Part shown: positions 1-7,362 of the stretch, one piece after another | Numbering within the stretch: the stretch's first letter is position 1 | Layout: every line of letters begins with the position of its first letter | Origin: Sanguibacter suaedae | GTDB taxonomy: Bacteria > Actinomycetota > Actinomycetes > Actinomycetales > Cellulomonadaceae | Assembly (NCBI RefSeq): GCF_016342785.1 | Contig: NZ_JAEINH010000002.1 | Coordinates: 96,019 to 160,018 of the forward strand | Length of the DNA: 64,000 nucleotides | Reading direction: 5' to 3' | Position numbers and translations under genes: made by a program | The notes under the pieces: model-generated | Told to the model about the DNA's origin: nothing | What the model saw: only the letters and a program-made list of their open reading frames with translations | The model's database searches: none

Positions 1-288
1 CCAGATGCGCACGTAGGTGTCCCAGACGAAGGGGTCGGGGATCCACTGCGGCGGCAGGGAGAACACGCCCTCGCGGGTCTTGAGGGAGGACGAGAGCGTC
101 CACAGGAGGGGGGCGATCATGATGACGGCCCCGATGCTCAGGGCGATCGTCGTGAGGATGTTGCCGAGACGGTAGCGGCTCTTCATGCCCCCGCCTCGCG
201 CGGTGTTGCCCTTCCCGCGGGAGAGGCCGCCGGGGATCTTCTTCACGGGGGCCACGGTCTGGGCCTGGGGCGTGATGTTGGTGGTCAT
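1..288 (-). CDS. Carbohydrate ABC transporter permease, MalG type (partial)
   Basis: Inner-membrane permease of a CUT1 sugar importer, the second of a permease pair. Only the first 96 codons are present; the gene runs off the left edge. The N-terminus is a basic cytoplasmic segment of about 40 residues (GGLSRGKG, MKSRYRLG) followed by the first membrane helix (near residues 46-65) and the typical periplasmic segment with SSSLKTREG and LPPQWIPDPF, as in MalG-like proteins. The ATG at 288 lies 14 nt downstream of the preceding permease stop, in the same direction, so the two are co-transcribed with the binding protein. No ATPase gene is visible; in many actinobacteria a shared MsiK-type ATPase encoded elsewhere serves such systems. 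The substrate is inferred from the divergent arabinan hydrolases. Confidence 0.85.
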   Translation of the reverse strand, partial: MTTNITPQAQTVAPVKKIPGGLSRGKGNTARGGGMKSRYRLGNILTTIALSIGAVIMIAPLLWTLSSSLKTREGVFSLPPQWIPDPFVWDTYVRIW

Positions 289-302
289 TTTCCGTACCCC
301 GC

Positions 303-1295
303 TCAGTCGATCGAGAACGAGTTGCGGGCGTTCACCCGGAACTGGATGGCGGTGATCACGAAGACGATCAGTCCGAGGACGACCGACATCGCGGAGGCGT
401 ACCCCATCTGCAGGTTCTCGAAGGCCTTCTGCCAGATGTACCAGACGATGGTCGCGGAGCTGAACTCCGGTCCGCCGGTGGGCGTCATGATGTTGATCTC
501 GATGAAGATCTGCGAGCCGGCGATGACGCTCGTCACGACGAGGAAGAAGGTCACCGGTCGCACCATCGGGAGCGTGATGCTGCGGAACTGCTGGAAGGCG
601 TTGGCACCGTCGAGGGCGGCGGCCTCGTAGAGGGACCGGGGCACCGACTGGATCGCGGCGAGGTAGAGGAGCATCGAGTACCCGAGGCCCTTCCAGACGG
701 CCATGATGATCAGGGCGGGCTTGACGGTGTCCTTGTCCATGAGCCAGTTGGGTCCGTCGATCCCGAAGATCGCGAGGACCTGGTTCACGAGGCCGAAGTC
801 GCCGTTGTAGGCCCACTGCCACAGGATGGCGATCGCGGCGAGCGACGAGATCACGGGGATGTAGTAGACGGTCCGGAAGAACGTGGTGCCGGCCATCTTG
901 CGGTTGAGGGCCAGCGCGAGGGTGAGGGCGAGCACCAGCCCGATCGGGATGCCGATCATGAGGAAGAACGTGTTGTACAGCGACTTGAGGAAGTAGGGGT
1001 CGCCGAACATGCGTGTGAAGTTGTCGAGCCCGATGAACTGCGGGTCGCTCAACCCGTTCCAGCTGGTCATCGACGCGTAGATCGAGTAGGCCAGCGGGTA
1101 CAGGGTGAACAGGAGGAAGCCGACGAGCGGCACGGCCACGAAGGCGAGCGCGACCCGGTGCTCACGGCGGTGGAGCCTGGAGCGCCTGGGGCGCGCGGGC
1201 GGTGTCGTGCCCGCGGTGTCCGTGGGCTTCGTGCCGGCGGGCGCGGTGGCCGGTGCGGCGGTTCGTGCGCGTGTCTCAGCGCTGGGGTGCGCCAT
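303..1295 (-). CDS. Sugar ABC transporter permease, MalF type
   Basis: First permease (330 aa) of the CUT1 importer. A Pro/Thr/Arg-rich cytoplasmic tail of about 45 residues leads into helix 1 (VALAFVAVPLVGFLLFTLYP). The permease signature loop EAAALDGANAFQQFRSITLPM, which contacts the ATPase, is clear in the C-terminal half, and about six membrane segments are visible. The frame is open for another 141 codons upstream, but that stretch is Arg/Pro shadow overlapping the binding-protein gene; the ATG at 1295 has a GGGAG ribosome site at good spacing and fits the family length. Genes lie in the order binding protein, MalF, MalG. A strong hairpin precedes this gene and could lower permease output relative to the binding protein. 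Confidence 0.9.
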   Translation of the reverse strand: MAHPSAETRARTAAPATAPAGTKPTDTAGTTPPARPRRSRLHRREHRVALAFVAVPLVGFLLFTLYPLAYSIYASMTSWNGLSDPQFIGLDNFTRMFGDPYFLKSLYNTFFLMIGIPIGLVLALTLALALNRKMAGTTFFRTVYYIPVISSLAAIAILWQWAYNGDFGLVNQVLAIFGIDGPNWLMDKDTVKPALIIMAVWKGLGYSMLLYLAAIQSVPRSLYEAAALDGANAFQQFRSITLPMVRPVTFFLVVTSVIAGSQIFIEINIMTPTGGPEFSSATIVWYIWQKAFENLQMGYASAMSVVLGLIVFVITAIQFRVNARNSFSID

Positions 1296-1385
1296 CGCAG
1301 TCTCCCTCGAGTGCGTCGAGCGGTGGGACCGGTGGGGCCGGCGGGGTGGGGGGGGCCACCGGGGGGGGGGCGGCGGCGGGGTGGT

Positions 1386-1420
1386 CCCGGTGCGCCGGGC
1401 GCCGGGCCGGGCGCACCGGG
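1386..1420 (-). other. Intercistronic stem-loop between binding protein and permease genes
   Basis: An 11-bp perfect inverted repeat (CCCGGTGCGCC at 1386-1396 and its complement at 1410-1420) with a 13-nt loop lies in the 164-nt gap between the binding-protein stop and the first permease. The same gap holds G runs of 8 and 10 on the plus strand (1348-1355, 1361-1370), so C runs in the transcript. In sugar-transport operons such hairpins commonly protect the upstream binding-protein message and reduce downstream translation; that role is inferred here. Confidence 0.6.
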
Positions 1421-1459
1421 GTGGTGCGGGTGGTCCGGGCCGTGACGGCCCGGTGCGGA

Positions 1460-2809
1460 TCAGTTGCCGTTGGCGGCAGCGGCCTGCTCTGCCTGGGCGT
1501 TCGCGTCGTCCAGGAAGGCCTGCATCTTCGGCTGCGCCTCCTTGAGGTACTCGGCGGCGGTCACCTTGCCGTCGAGGACCGGCTGGATGTTGGTGAAGAG
1601 CTCGTCGTACCACTCGCCGTTGTACGTGTTGTTCGCGGGGAGCGCCCGCCCGTACTCCTCGACGATCTGGAGGAACTCCTGCTTGTTCGCGGGCTTGGTC
1701 TCGGAGTCGTCGACCCACTCCTGCGCCATGTCCTTGAGGTTCGGGATCTGGATCCCGGCGTCGATGAGGGTCTGCTGGGCGTCGACGTCCGCGGTGAGGT
1801 ACTCCGCGAGCTCGACGGCCTCCTCCGGGTGCTTCGTCGAGTTCGACACGGCGATGCCGAGCGTCCCGATCCAGGTCGAGGTCTCGCCGTTGTCACCGAC
1901 GGGGTAGGGGATGAGGTCCCAGTCGAAGTCGAGCTCCTCGTAGGTGCTCACGTCCCACGGGCCGACGGGGAAGAAGCCGATCTCCCCCTTCATCCACCGC
2001 TGGTAGGTGTCGAGCGTCTGGGCCTCGCCGACGGACGGCGTCACGCCCTCGACGTTCTGCAGGTCCGCGAACCACTGGAGGGCCTCGGCGAACTCGGGGG
2101 TGTCGACGGTGACCTCGGTGCGGTCCTCGTTGAGCCAGTCGCCACCGTTGCCCCACACGAAGGGCTGGAGGTTCCACTGGACGTTGAGGCCGGTGCCCCA
2201 CTGGTCGAGCTTGCCGTCGCCGTTCGTGTCCTTGGTGAGCTGCTTGGCGACGTCGACGAACTCGTCGAGCGTGTAGGGCTGGTCCGGGTCGGGCAGCGGG
2301 ATGCCGGCTTCCTCGAACATCGTCTTGTTGTACCCGAAGGAGAACGGTCCGACGTCCTTGGGGAGGGCGTAGATGGAGCCCTGGCCCTGGAGCGTGCCGT
2401 CGAAGCGGTAGCTGTCGACGCCGTACTCCCAGATGTTCTCGAGGTCGATCGTGTCGGAGCTCTCGACGTACTCGGTGATGTCCTTGACGACGCCGTTGTT
2501 CACGTAGCCCTGGACGTCACCGGGGGCGATGTAGAAGACGTCGGGGACCTGGCGGCCGGTGATCGCCGCCTTGAGCTTGGTGTTGTAGTCGTCGGCGGTG
2601 GTGACGATGATGTCGACCTCGACGTCGTTGGCCTCCTCGAACGCCGCCACGGCCTTCTCGTAGGCGGCCTTCTCGTCCTCGCCACCGCGGAACATGAAGG
2701 TGAGCTTCTTGGTGCCGTCGTCGCTCGCGCTGCCGGAGCAGCCGGCCACGAGCATGCTGGCGGCGATCACGGTGCCCGCTACGGCGGACGTCAGACGTGA
2801 CTTCTTCAT
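1460..2809 (-). CDS. Extracellular sugar-binding lipoprotein of CUT1 ABC transporter
   Basis: 449-aa family 1 solute-binding protein that captures an oligosaccharide outside the membrane and delivers it to the two permeases. The N-terminus is a lipoprotein signal peptide ([12 protein letters not shown]...) ending in the lipobox LVAGC, with the lipidated Cys at about residue 24 and a Ser/Asp-rich tether. Family patterns include a mature start [25 protein letters not shown] and a C-terminal Ala/Gln-rich helix. The ATG at 2809 is preferred over the adjacent GTG at 2812 because the GAGG site is 7 nt before it. It is the promoter-proximal gene of the operon and is divergent from the GH27-GH51-GH43-GH127 operon, which suggests arabino-oligosaccharides as ligand; galactosides cannot be excluded. 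Confidence 0.92.
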   Translation of the reverse strand: MKKSRLTSAVAGTVIAASMLVAGCSGSASDDGTKKLTFMFRGGEDEKAAYEKAVAAFEEANDVEVDIIVTTADDYNTKLKAAITGRQVPDVFYIAPGDVQGYVNNGVVKDITEYVESSDTIDLENIWEYGVDSYRFDGTLQGQGSIYALPKDVGPFSFGYNKTMFEEAGIPLPDPDQPYTLDEFVDVAKQLTKDTNGDGKLDQWGTGLNVQWNLQPFVWGNGGDWLNEDRTEVTVDTPEFAEALQWFADLQNVEGVTPSVGEAQTLDTYQRWMKGEIGFFPVGPWDVSTYEELDFDWDLIPYPVGDNGETSTWIGTLGIAVSNSTKHPEEAVELAEYLTADVDAQQTLIDAGIQIPNLKDMAQEWVDDSETKPANKQEFLQIVEEYGRALPANNTYNGEWYDELFTNIQPVLDGKVTAAEYLKEAQPKMQAFLDDANAQAEQAAAANGN

Positions 2810-2970
2810 CACGGATCCTCTCGATTCCCAGTGGGATGTGCGAGGTCTGGCTGGTCCTTCGTGCCACTCGGTTCCCGGCGCAGCACCACGGAGTGCTGCG
2901 GTCGGGAGGAGTTCATGCCGTCCTCGGGGGACGGTACACAGGGCGTCAGGGTCGTCCTTGACCTCTCCGA

Positions 2971-2986
2971 TTTACATCGTTGGAGA
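2971..2986. promoter_or_regulatory. LacI-type operator copy, transporter side
   Basis: TTTACATCGTTGGAGA matches the perfect palindrome at 3114-3129 at 13 of 16 positions, including the central CGTTG. It lies 162 nt upstream of the binding-protein start, where it could be the transporter operon's own operator or support looping with the other site. The match was seen by eye. Confidence 0.55.
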
Positions 2987-3080
2987 CAAGGTGACACACG
3001 GGAGGTCGCTCGGTCAAGGCGACAAGGTCACGAACGTTCAACGACGGAGATCCTCGCCGCCGCAGAGCGTGTCCGAGGTG

Positions 3081-3110
3081 TTGACGACGCCCTCAGGGCT
3101 GGGGCATGAT
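3081..3110 (+). promoter_or_regulatory. Promoter of the glycosidase operon
   Basis: TTGACG at 3081-3086 (5/6 to the -35 consensus) and CATGAT at 3105-3110 (4/6 to the -10 consensus) are spaced by 18 nt. The start of transcription would fall inside or next to the palindromic operator at 3114-3129, the usual arrangement for direct repression. Confidence 0.55.
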
Positions 3111-3113
3111 CCG

Positions 3114-3129
3114 TCTACAACGTTGTAGA
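3114..3129. promoter_or_regulatory. Perfect 16-bp LacI-type operator
   Basis: TCTACAACGTTGTAGA is a perfect palindrome with the central CG typical of LacI-family operators. It sits just downstream of the -10 box and 21 nt before the GH27 start codon. No LacI-type regulator is encoded in this window, so the cognate protein probably lies left of position 1 or elsewhere. Confidence 0.75.
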
Positions 3130-3150
3130 TGCCGGCGAAGGAGCTGAGCC

Positions 3151-4506
3151 ATGACGACCCGACCCGAGGTCGCCCCCACACCACCCATGGGGTGGAACTC
3201 CTGGGACTGCTACGGCACCACGGTGACCGAGGCCGAGGTGCTGGCCAACGCCGAGTTCATGGCGGAGCACATGCTCCACGCCGGCTGGGACACGGTCGTC
3301 GTCGACATCCAGTGGTACGAACCGACCGCACGCGCGGGTGGGTACAACGACTCACCGCCCGTCGAGCTCGACGGGTACGGCCGCCAGGTCCCGGCCGTCA
3401 ACCGCTTCCCCTCCGCCGCGGCCGGTGCCGGCTTCGGGCCGCTCGCCGACGCCGTGCACGCCCTGGGTCTCAAGCTCGGCGTGCACGTCATGCGCGGCAT
3501 CCCCAGGCGCGCGGTCGAGCTCGACCTGCCCGTCCTCGGCACGTCCTCGACGGCCCGCGACGTCGCCGACACGTCGTCCGTGTGCTCCTGGAACCCCGAC
3601 AACTACGGTCTCGACCACAGCCACCCCGGCGCCCAGGCGTACTACGACTCCCAGGTGGCTCAGCTCGTCGCGTGGGGGGTCGACCTCATCAAGGCCGACG
3701 ACATGCTCGCGCCGTACCACGACGCCGAGATCGCGGCCTACGCCCGCGCGATCGAGCGGGCCGTCGCGAGCCCGGCACGCGGCGGTCGACCCGTCGTCCT
3801 CAGTCTGTCCCCAGGGACGCACCTGTCCACCGCGCACCTGCCCCACCTGCGGGAGAACGCCACCATGTGGCGGGTCTCCGACGACCTCTGGGACCGGTGG
3901 GAGGACGTCCGCGCGCAGTTCACGCGCATGGCCCGCTGGGCACCCCACCAGCGCCCCGGGGCGTGGGCCGACGCCGACATGCTGCCCCTCGGACGCATCG
4001 GCATCCGGGCCGAGCGCGGCGAGGACCGCCCGTCCCGGCTCACCGGCGACGAGCAGCGCACCCTCCTCACCCTGTGGTGCGTCTCCCGCTCCCCGCTCAT
4101 GATGGGCGGCGATCTTCCCACCACCGACCCCGGGACCATCGCGATGCTCACGCACCGCGACCTGATCGAGCTCCTCCAGCACTCCACCGACGGCCAGGAG
4201 GTCCTCCGCGAGGGCGACCTCGTCGTCTGGACCGCCCGTGGAACGTCCGGTGGCGCCGACGGCGCGCGGTACGTCGCCGTCTTCTGGACGGGTGACGAGC
4301 CGACCACCGTCCGCCTCCCGGCGTCGAGCGTCGGCCTCCCGACCGTCCCGGGGAGCCGCGGCACCGAGCTGTGGACAGGGGACGACGTCACCACGACTCC
4401 CGCCCAGGGACCCACCACCAGCCAGGCCGAGCTCGTCCTCGACGTCCCGGCGCACGGCGTCCGCCTCGTGCGCGCCGACCACCCGGGCACGACGTCGCAG
4501 CACTGA
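3151..4506 (+). CDS. GH27 family glycosidase (alpha-galactosidase or beta-L-arabinopyranosidase)
   Basis: 451-aa cytoplasmic glycoside hydrolase of family 27; no signal peptide. The (beta/alpha)8 domain starts at PPMGWNSWDCYG (about 11-22). The likely nucleophile is D183 in LIKADDM and the acid/base D245 in RVSDDLWD, with a small C-terminal beta domain. The usual NIDDCW segment reads VVDIQWYEP and the usual KYDxC reads KADDM, so this is a divergent subgroup. Family members remove alpha-galactose, and some actinobacterial members remove beta-L-arabinopyranose; the arabinan-specific neighbours favour the second activity, but specificity cannot be settled from sequence. It is the first gene of the operon, with AAGGAG 7 nt before the ATG. 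Confidence 0.85.
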   Translation: MTTRPEVAPTPPMGWNSWDCYGTTVTEAEVLANAEFMAEHMLHAGWDTVVVDIQWYEPTARAGGYNDSPPVELDGYGRQVPAVNRFPSAAAGAGFGPLADAVHALGLKLGVHVMRGIPRRAVELDLPVLGTSSTARDVADTSSVCSWNPDNYGLDHSHPGAQAYYDSQVAQLVAWGVDLIKADDMLAPYHDAEIAAYARAIERAVASPARGGRPVVLSLSPGTHLSTAHLPHLRENATMWRVSDDLWDRWEDVRAQFTRMARWAPHQRPGAWADADMLPLGRIGIRAERGEDRPSRLTGDEQRTLLTLWCVSRSPLMMGGDLPTTDPGTIAMLTHRDLIELLQHSTDGQEVLREGDLVVWTARGTSGGADGARYVAVFWTGDEPTTVRLPASSVGLPTVPGSRGTELWTGDDVTTTPAQGPTTSQAELVLDVPAHGVRLVRADHPGTTSQH

Positions 4507-4554
4507 CACGTCCCGACCACCACCGACGACCCAGCACGTACCGCTAGGAGAACC

Positions 4555-6072
4555 ATGCTTCCCGTCACCCTCACCCTCGACCCCGCGTTCACCGTCGGTC
4601 CGGTCCGTCGTCGCACCTTCGGGTCGTTCGTCGAGCACCTCGGCCGGTGCGTGTACACCGGCATCCACGACCCCGAGCACCCCACCGCCGACGAGAACGG
4701 GTTCCGCGGCGACGTCATCGACATGACCCGCGAGCTCGGCATCTCCACCGTCCGCTACCCGGGCGGGAACTTCGTCTCCGGGTACCGGTGGGAGGACGGC
4801 ATCGGCCCCCGCGACCAGCGCCCCACCCGCCTGGACCTCGCCTGGCACTCCTCCGACCCCAACCTCGTGGGCGTCGACGAGTTCATGGACTGGGCGCGCA
4901 AGGCGGGCGTCGAGCCCATGATGGCCGTGAACCTCGGCACCCGCGGCATCCAGGAGGCCCTCGACCTCCTCGAGTACTGCAACGTGCCCGGCGGCACCCA
5001 CTTCTCCGACATGCGCCGGGCCAACGGCCACGAGGAGCCCTACCGCGTGAAGATGTGGTGCCTCGGCAACGAGATGGACGGCCCGTGGCAGATCGGCCAC
5101 AAGACCGCTGAGGAGTACGCGCGCCTCGCCACCGAGACCGCGCGCGCCATGCGGATGATCGACCCGACGATCGAGCTCGTCGTCTGCGGGTCGTCGTCGT
5201 CCGACATGCCGACCTTCGGGTCCTGGGAGGCGACGGTGCTGCAGGAGTCCTACGAGTTCGTCGACCACATCTCCGCCCACGCGTACTACTGGGAGGAGGA
5301 CGGCGACCTCGCGTCGTTCCTCGCGTCCGCGGTGGACATGGACCACTTCATCGAGTCCGTCACCGCGGCCGCCGACTACGTGCGCGCCGCGGGCAAACAC
5401 ACGAAGCGCATCAACATCTCCTTCGACGAGTGGAACGTCTGGTACCAGAAGCGAGCCGAGTCCGTCCCGCCCAAGGGCGACGACTGGCCCGTCGCGCCCG
5501 TCCTCCTCGAGGACCGGTACAACGTGGCCGACGCCGTCGTCGTGGGGAACCTGCTCATCTCCCTGCTGCGCAACACCGACCGCGTGCACGCGGCGTCGCT
5601 CGCGCAGCTCGTCAACGTCATCGCCCCGATCATGACCGAGCCCGGTGGGCGCAGCTGGCGGCAGACGACCTTCCACCCGTTCGCCCAGGCGTCGCGTCAC
5701 GCCGTGGGTGACGTCCTCCAGGTGGGGATCGACGCCCCCACCTACGGGACCGCCCGCTTCGGCGACGTGCCCGTGGTGGACGCCGTCGCCACCCGTGACC
5801 CGGAGACCGGCGCGGTCGCGCTCTTCGCGGTGAACCGGTCGCTCACCGAGACGGTCGGCCTCACCGTCGACGTGCGGGCGCTCACCGCGGCGGGAGGGGC
5901 GCTCGAGGTCGTCGAGTCCACCACCCTGTCCAACCCGGACCACACGTGGTTCGCCACCGCCGACGACGACACGTCCGTGCTGCCGCGGATCAACGACACC
6001 GCGGAGGTCGTCGACGGCATCCTCACCGTCGAGGTCCCGCCCGTCTCCTGGACCATGGTCCGGCTCGGCTGA
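4555..6072 (+). CDS. abfA: GH51 alpha-N-arabinofuranosidase
   Basis: 505-aa intracellular exo-arabinofuranosidase that releases L-arabinose from arabino-oligosaccharides. The catalytic (beta/alpha)8 barrel carries the acid/base E173 in CLGNEMDG and the nucleophile E292 in FDEWNVWY, both in the family's canonical positions, and RYPGGNF near residue 65; a C-terminal beta-sandwich follows. Length equals that of typical GH51 enzymes, and there is no signal peptide, so the enzyme acts on imported substrate. The ATG is preceded by TAGGAGAA. It follows GH27 by 48 nt with no promoter visible between them. The assignment is firm; whether the preferred linkage is alpha-1,5, 1,3 or 1,2 cannot be told. 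Confidence 0.96.
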   Translation: MLPVTLTLDPAFTVGPVRRRTFGSFVEHLGRCVYTGIHDPEHPTADENGFRGDVIDMTRELGISTVRYPGGNFVSGYRWEDGIGPRDQRPTRLDLAWHSSDPNLVGVDEFMDWARKAGVEPMMAVNLGTRGIQEALDLLEYCNVPGGTHFSDMRRANGHEEPYRVKMWCLGNEMDGPWQIGHKTAEEYARLATETARAMRMIDPTIELVVCGSSSSDMPTFGSWEATVLQESYEFVDHISAHAYYWEEDGDLASFLASAVDMDHFIESVTAAADYVRAAGKHTKRINISFDEWNVWYQKRAESVPPKGDDWPVAPVLLEDRYNVADAVVVGNLLISLLRNTDRVHAASLAQLVNVIAPIMTEPGGRSWRQTTFHPFAQASRHAVGDVLQVGIDAPTYGTARFGDVPVVDAVATRDPETGAVALFAVNRSLTETVGLTVDVRALTAAGGALEVVESTTLSNPDHTWFATADDDTSVLPRINDTAEVVDGILTVEVPPVSWTMVRLG

Positions 6073-6090
6073 CCTGATCCTCCACCACAC

Positions 6091-6127
6091 CGGTCGGTGT
6101 GCGGGCAGCCGGCCCGCGCACCGACCG
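6091..6127 (+). terminator. Strong hairpin after the GH51 gene
   Basis: A 16-bp stem (6091-6106 with 6112-6127, one G-U pair) with a 5-nt loop lies 18 nt after the GH51 stop and 33 nt before the GH43 start. No T-run follows. It may be a partial intra-operon terminator or an mRNA-stabilising structure; no obvious new promoter follows it. Confidence 0.55.
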
Positions 6128-6160
6128 ACCGCCGTCCGCGTAGTCGTCGAAGGAGACGTC

Positions 6161-7303
6161 ATGCCCCGCCCCAGCACAACCCGCAGCGCCCTCCGGGGTG
6201 CGTCGCCCCGCCCGTCCCGCAGGGCGGTGTCCGTGCTCGCCCTCACCGCGCTCCTCGCGGGGTGCGCAGGAGGGACGGACGCGGACGACGCCGACGTGGG
6301 CCCGGCCGCGACGGCCCTCGAGGTCGGCGGCGACGTCCGCACCCACGACCCGGCGCTCGTCGTCGACGGCCAGGGGACGGACGACGAGTCCGACGACGTC
6401 TGGTACGTCTACTCGACCGGCGACGGGCGGGTCGGTCTCGGGGCGCCCCAGGTGCGCCGCTCCACGGACGCCGGAGCCACCTGGGAGTACGTCGGCGAGG
6501 TATGGACGCCCGCGGACGAGCCGTACTGGGCGCGCGAGGCGGTCCAGGGGGTCGACAACTTCTGGGCGCCCGAGGTGTACGAGCACGACGGCACCTACTA
6601 CCTCTACTTCTCGGCGTCCACCTTCGGGTCGAACACCTCGGTCATCGGGCTCTACACCAGCCCCACCCTGGACCCGGACGACCCCGACTACCGCTGGGAG
6701 GACCAGGGCGAGGTGTGGCGCTCCGACGGTTCCTCTCCCTACAACGCCATCGACCCGGGGATCGTCGAGGACGCGGACGGCACACCGTGGATGGCCTTCG
6801 GGTCGTTCTGGGACGGGTTGTTCATGGTCGAGCTCGAGTGGCCGTCGGGCAAGCCCGTGGGGAGCACGCCGGAGGAGCCGGCCGGGACGGCCGAGCCGGT
6901 CCACCTCGCCGACCGCGGGTTCGGGGACAACGCCATCGAGGCCCCGTACGTCCTCGAGCGGGACGGCTGGTACTACCTGTTGTTCTCGCGCGACTCGTGC
7001 TGCAAGGGCACGGACAGCACGTACAACATGGCGGTCGGCCGCTCCGAGTCCGTCACGGGTCCGTACGTGGACGCCGACGGCGTGCCGCTCCTCGAGGACG
7101 GCGGGACGTCGCTGCTGGCGACGGACGGTGCCATGATCGGTCCCGGCGGTCAGTCCGTGTCGGCGGGACGCCTGGCGTTCCACTTCTACGACGAGGCGCT
7201 CGGCGGCGACTTCCGGCTCGCCGTCCGCGAGCTCGCGTGGACCGACGACGGCTGGCCCGTCGCCCGTACCGCCACAGAGCTCGCGGCCGCCGCCGAGGAC
7301 TGA
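6161..7303 (+). CDS. GH43 lipoprotein, arabinan endo-1,5-alpha-L-arabinosidase-like
   Basis: 380-aa lipid-anchored glycosidase, the only exported hydrolase of this locus. A long basic leader precedes the hydrophobic core and lipobox LLAGC (Cys at about 36). The five-bladed propeller catalytic residues of GH43 are visible: base D63 in THDPALV, pKa-modulating D198 in NAIDPG, and acid E260 in AIEAPYV. GSFWDGLFM resembles the GSFWxG segment of endo-arabinanases. It would cut arabinan at the cell surface to oligosaccharides for the ABC importer. GAAGGAG precedes the ATG. Exo-acting or xylan-debranching activity is possible within GH43, so the endo-arabinanase call is moderately sure. Confidence 0.87.
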   Translation: MPRPSTTRSALRGASPRPSRRAVSVLALTALLAGCAGGTDADDADVGPAATALEVGGDVRTHDPALVVDGQGTDDESDDVWYVYSTGDGRVGLGAPQVRRSTDAGATWEYVGEVWTPADEPYWAREAVQGVDNFWAPEVYEHDGTYYLYFSASTFGSNTSVIGLYTSPTLDPDDPDYRWEDQGEVWRSDGSSPYNAIDPGIVEDADGTPWMAFGSFWDGLFMVELEWPSGKPVGSTPEEPAGTAEPVHLADRGFGDNAIEAPYVLERDGWYYLLFSRDSCCKGTDSTYNMAVGRSESVTGPYVDADGVPLLEDGGTSLLATDGAMIGPGGQSVSAGRLAFHFYDEALGGDFRLAVRELAWTDDGWPVARTATELAAAAED

Positions 7304-7362
7304 CGCCGCGCCCTGCACGTTCCACACCCGATCCGCTCGAGGCGAGGAAGCCGAGAACCCCC

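Larger units (their letters stand above)
2810..3150. promoter_or_regulatory. Divergent regulatory region of transporter and glycosidase operons
   Basis: This 341-nt gap separates the ABC transporter operon (leftward) from the GH27-led glycosidase operon (rightward). I see no credible gene in it. It holds two LacI-type operators (listed separately), an 8-bp palindrome GAACGTTC at 3032-3039 that may be a weaker third site, and a rightward promoter. The GH27 ribosome site AAGGAG is at 3138-3143. Leftward promoter elements are not clear, although TGTAAAT on the minus strand overlaps the upstream operator. Confidence 0.7.

Noticed and set aside
1296-1718. N-terminal extension of the MalF-type permease frame by 141 codons
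   Set aside because: It is an Arg/Pro-rich shadow overlapping the end of the binding-protein gene; the ATG at 1295 has a ribosome site and gives the family length.
3352-6342. A 996-codon minus-strand open frame across the GH27 and GH51 genes
   Set aside because: It lies opposite two clear enzymes, is Arg/Gly/Val-rich with no domain, and is the usual antisense artefact of GC-rich coding sequence.
6097-7362. Upstream open frame joined to GH127 as a 1074-aa protein
   Set aside because: The part before 7363 is antisense-like Arg/Gly sequence overlapping the GH43 gene in another frame; GH127 proteins are about 650 aa.
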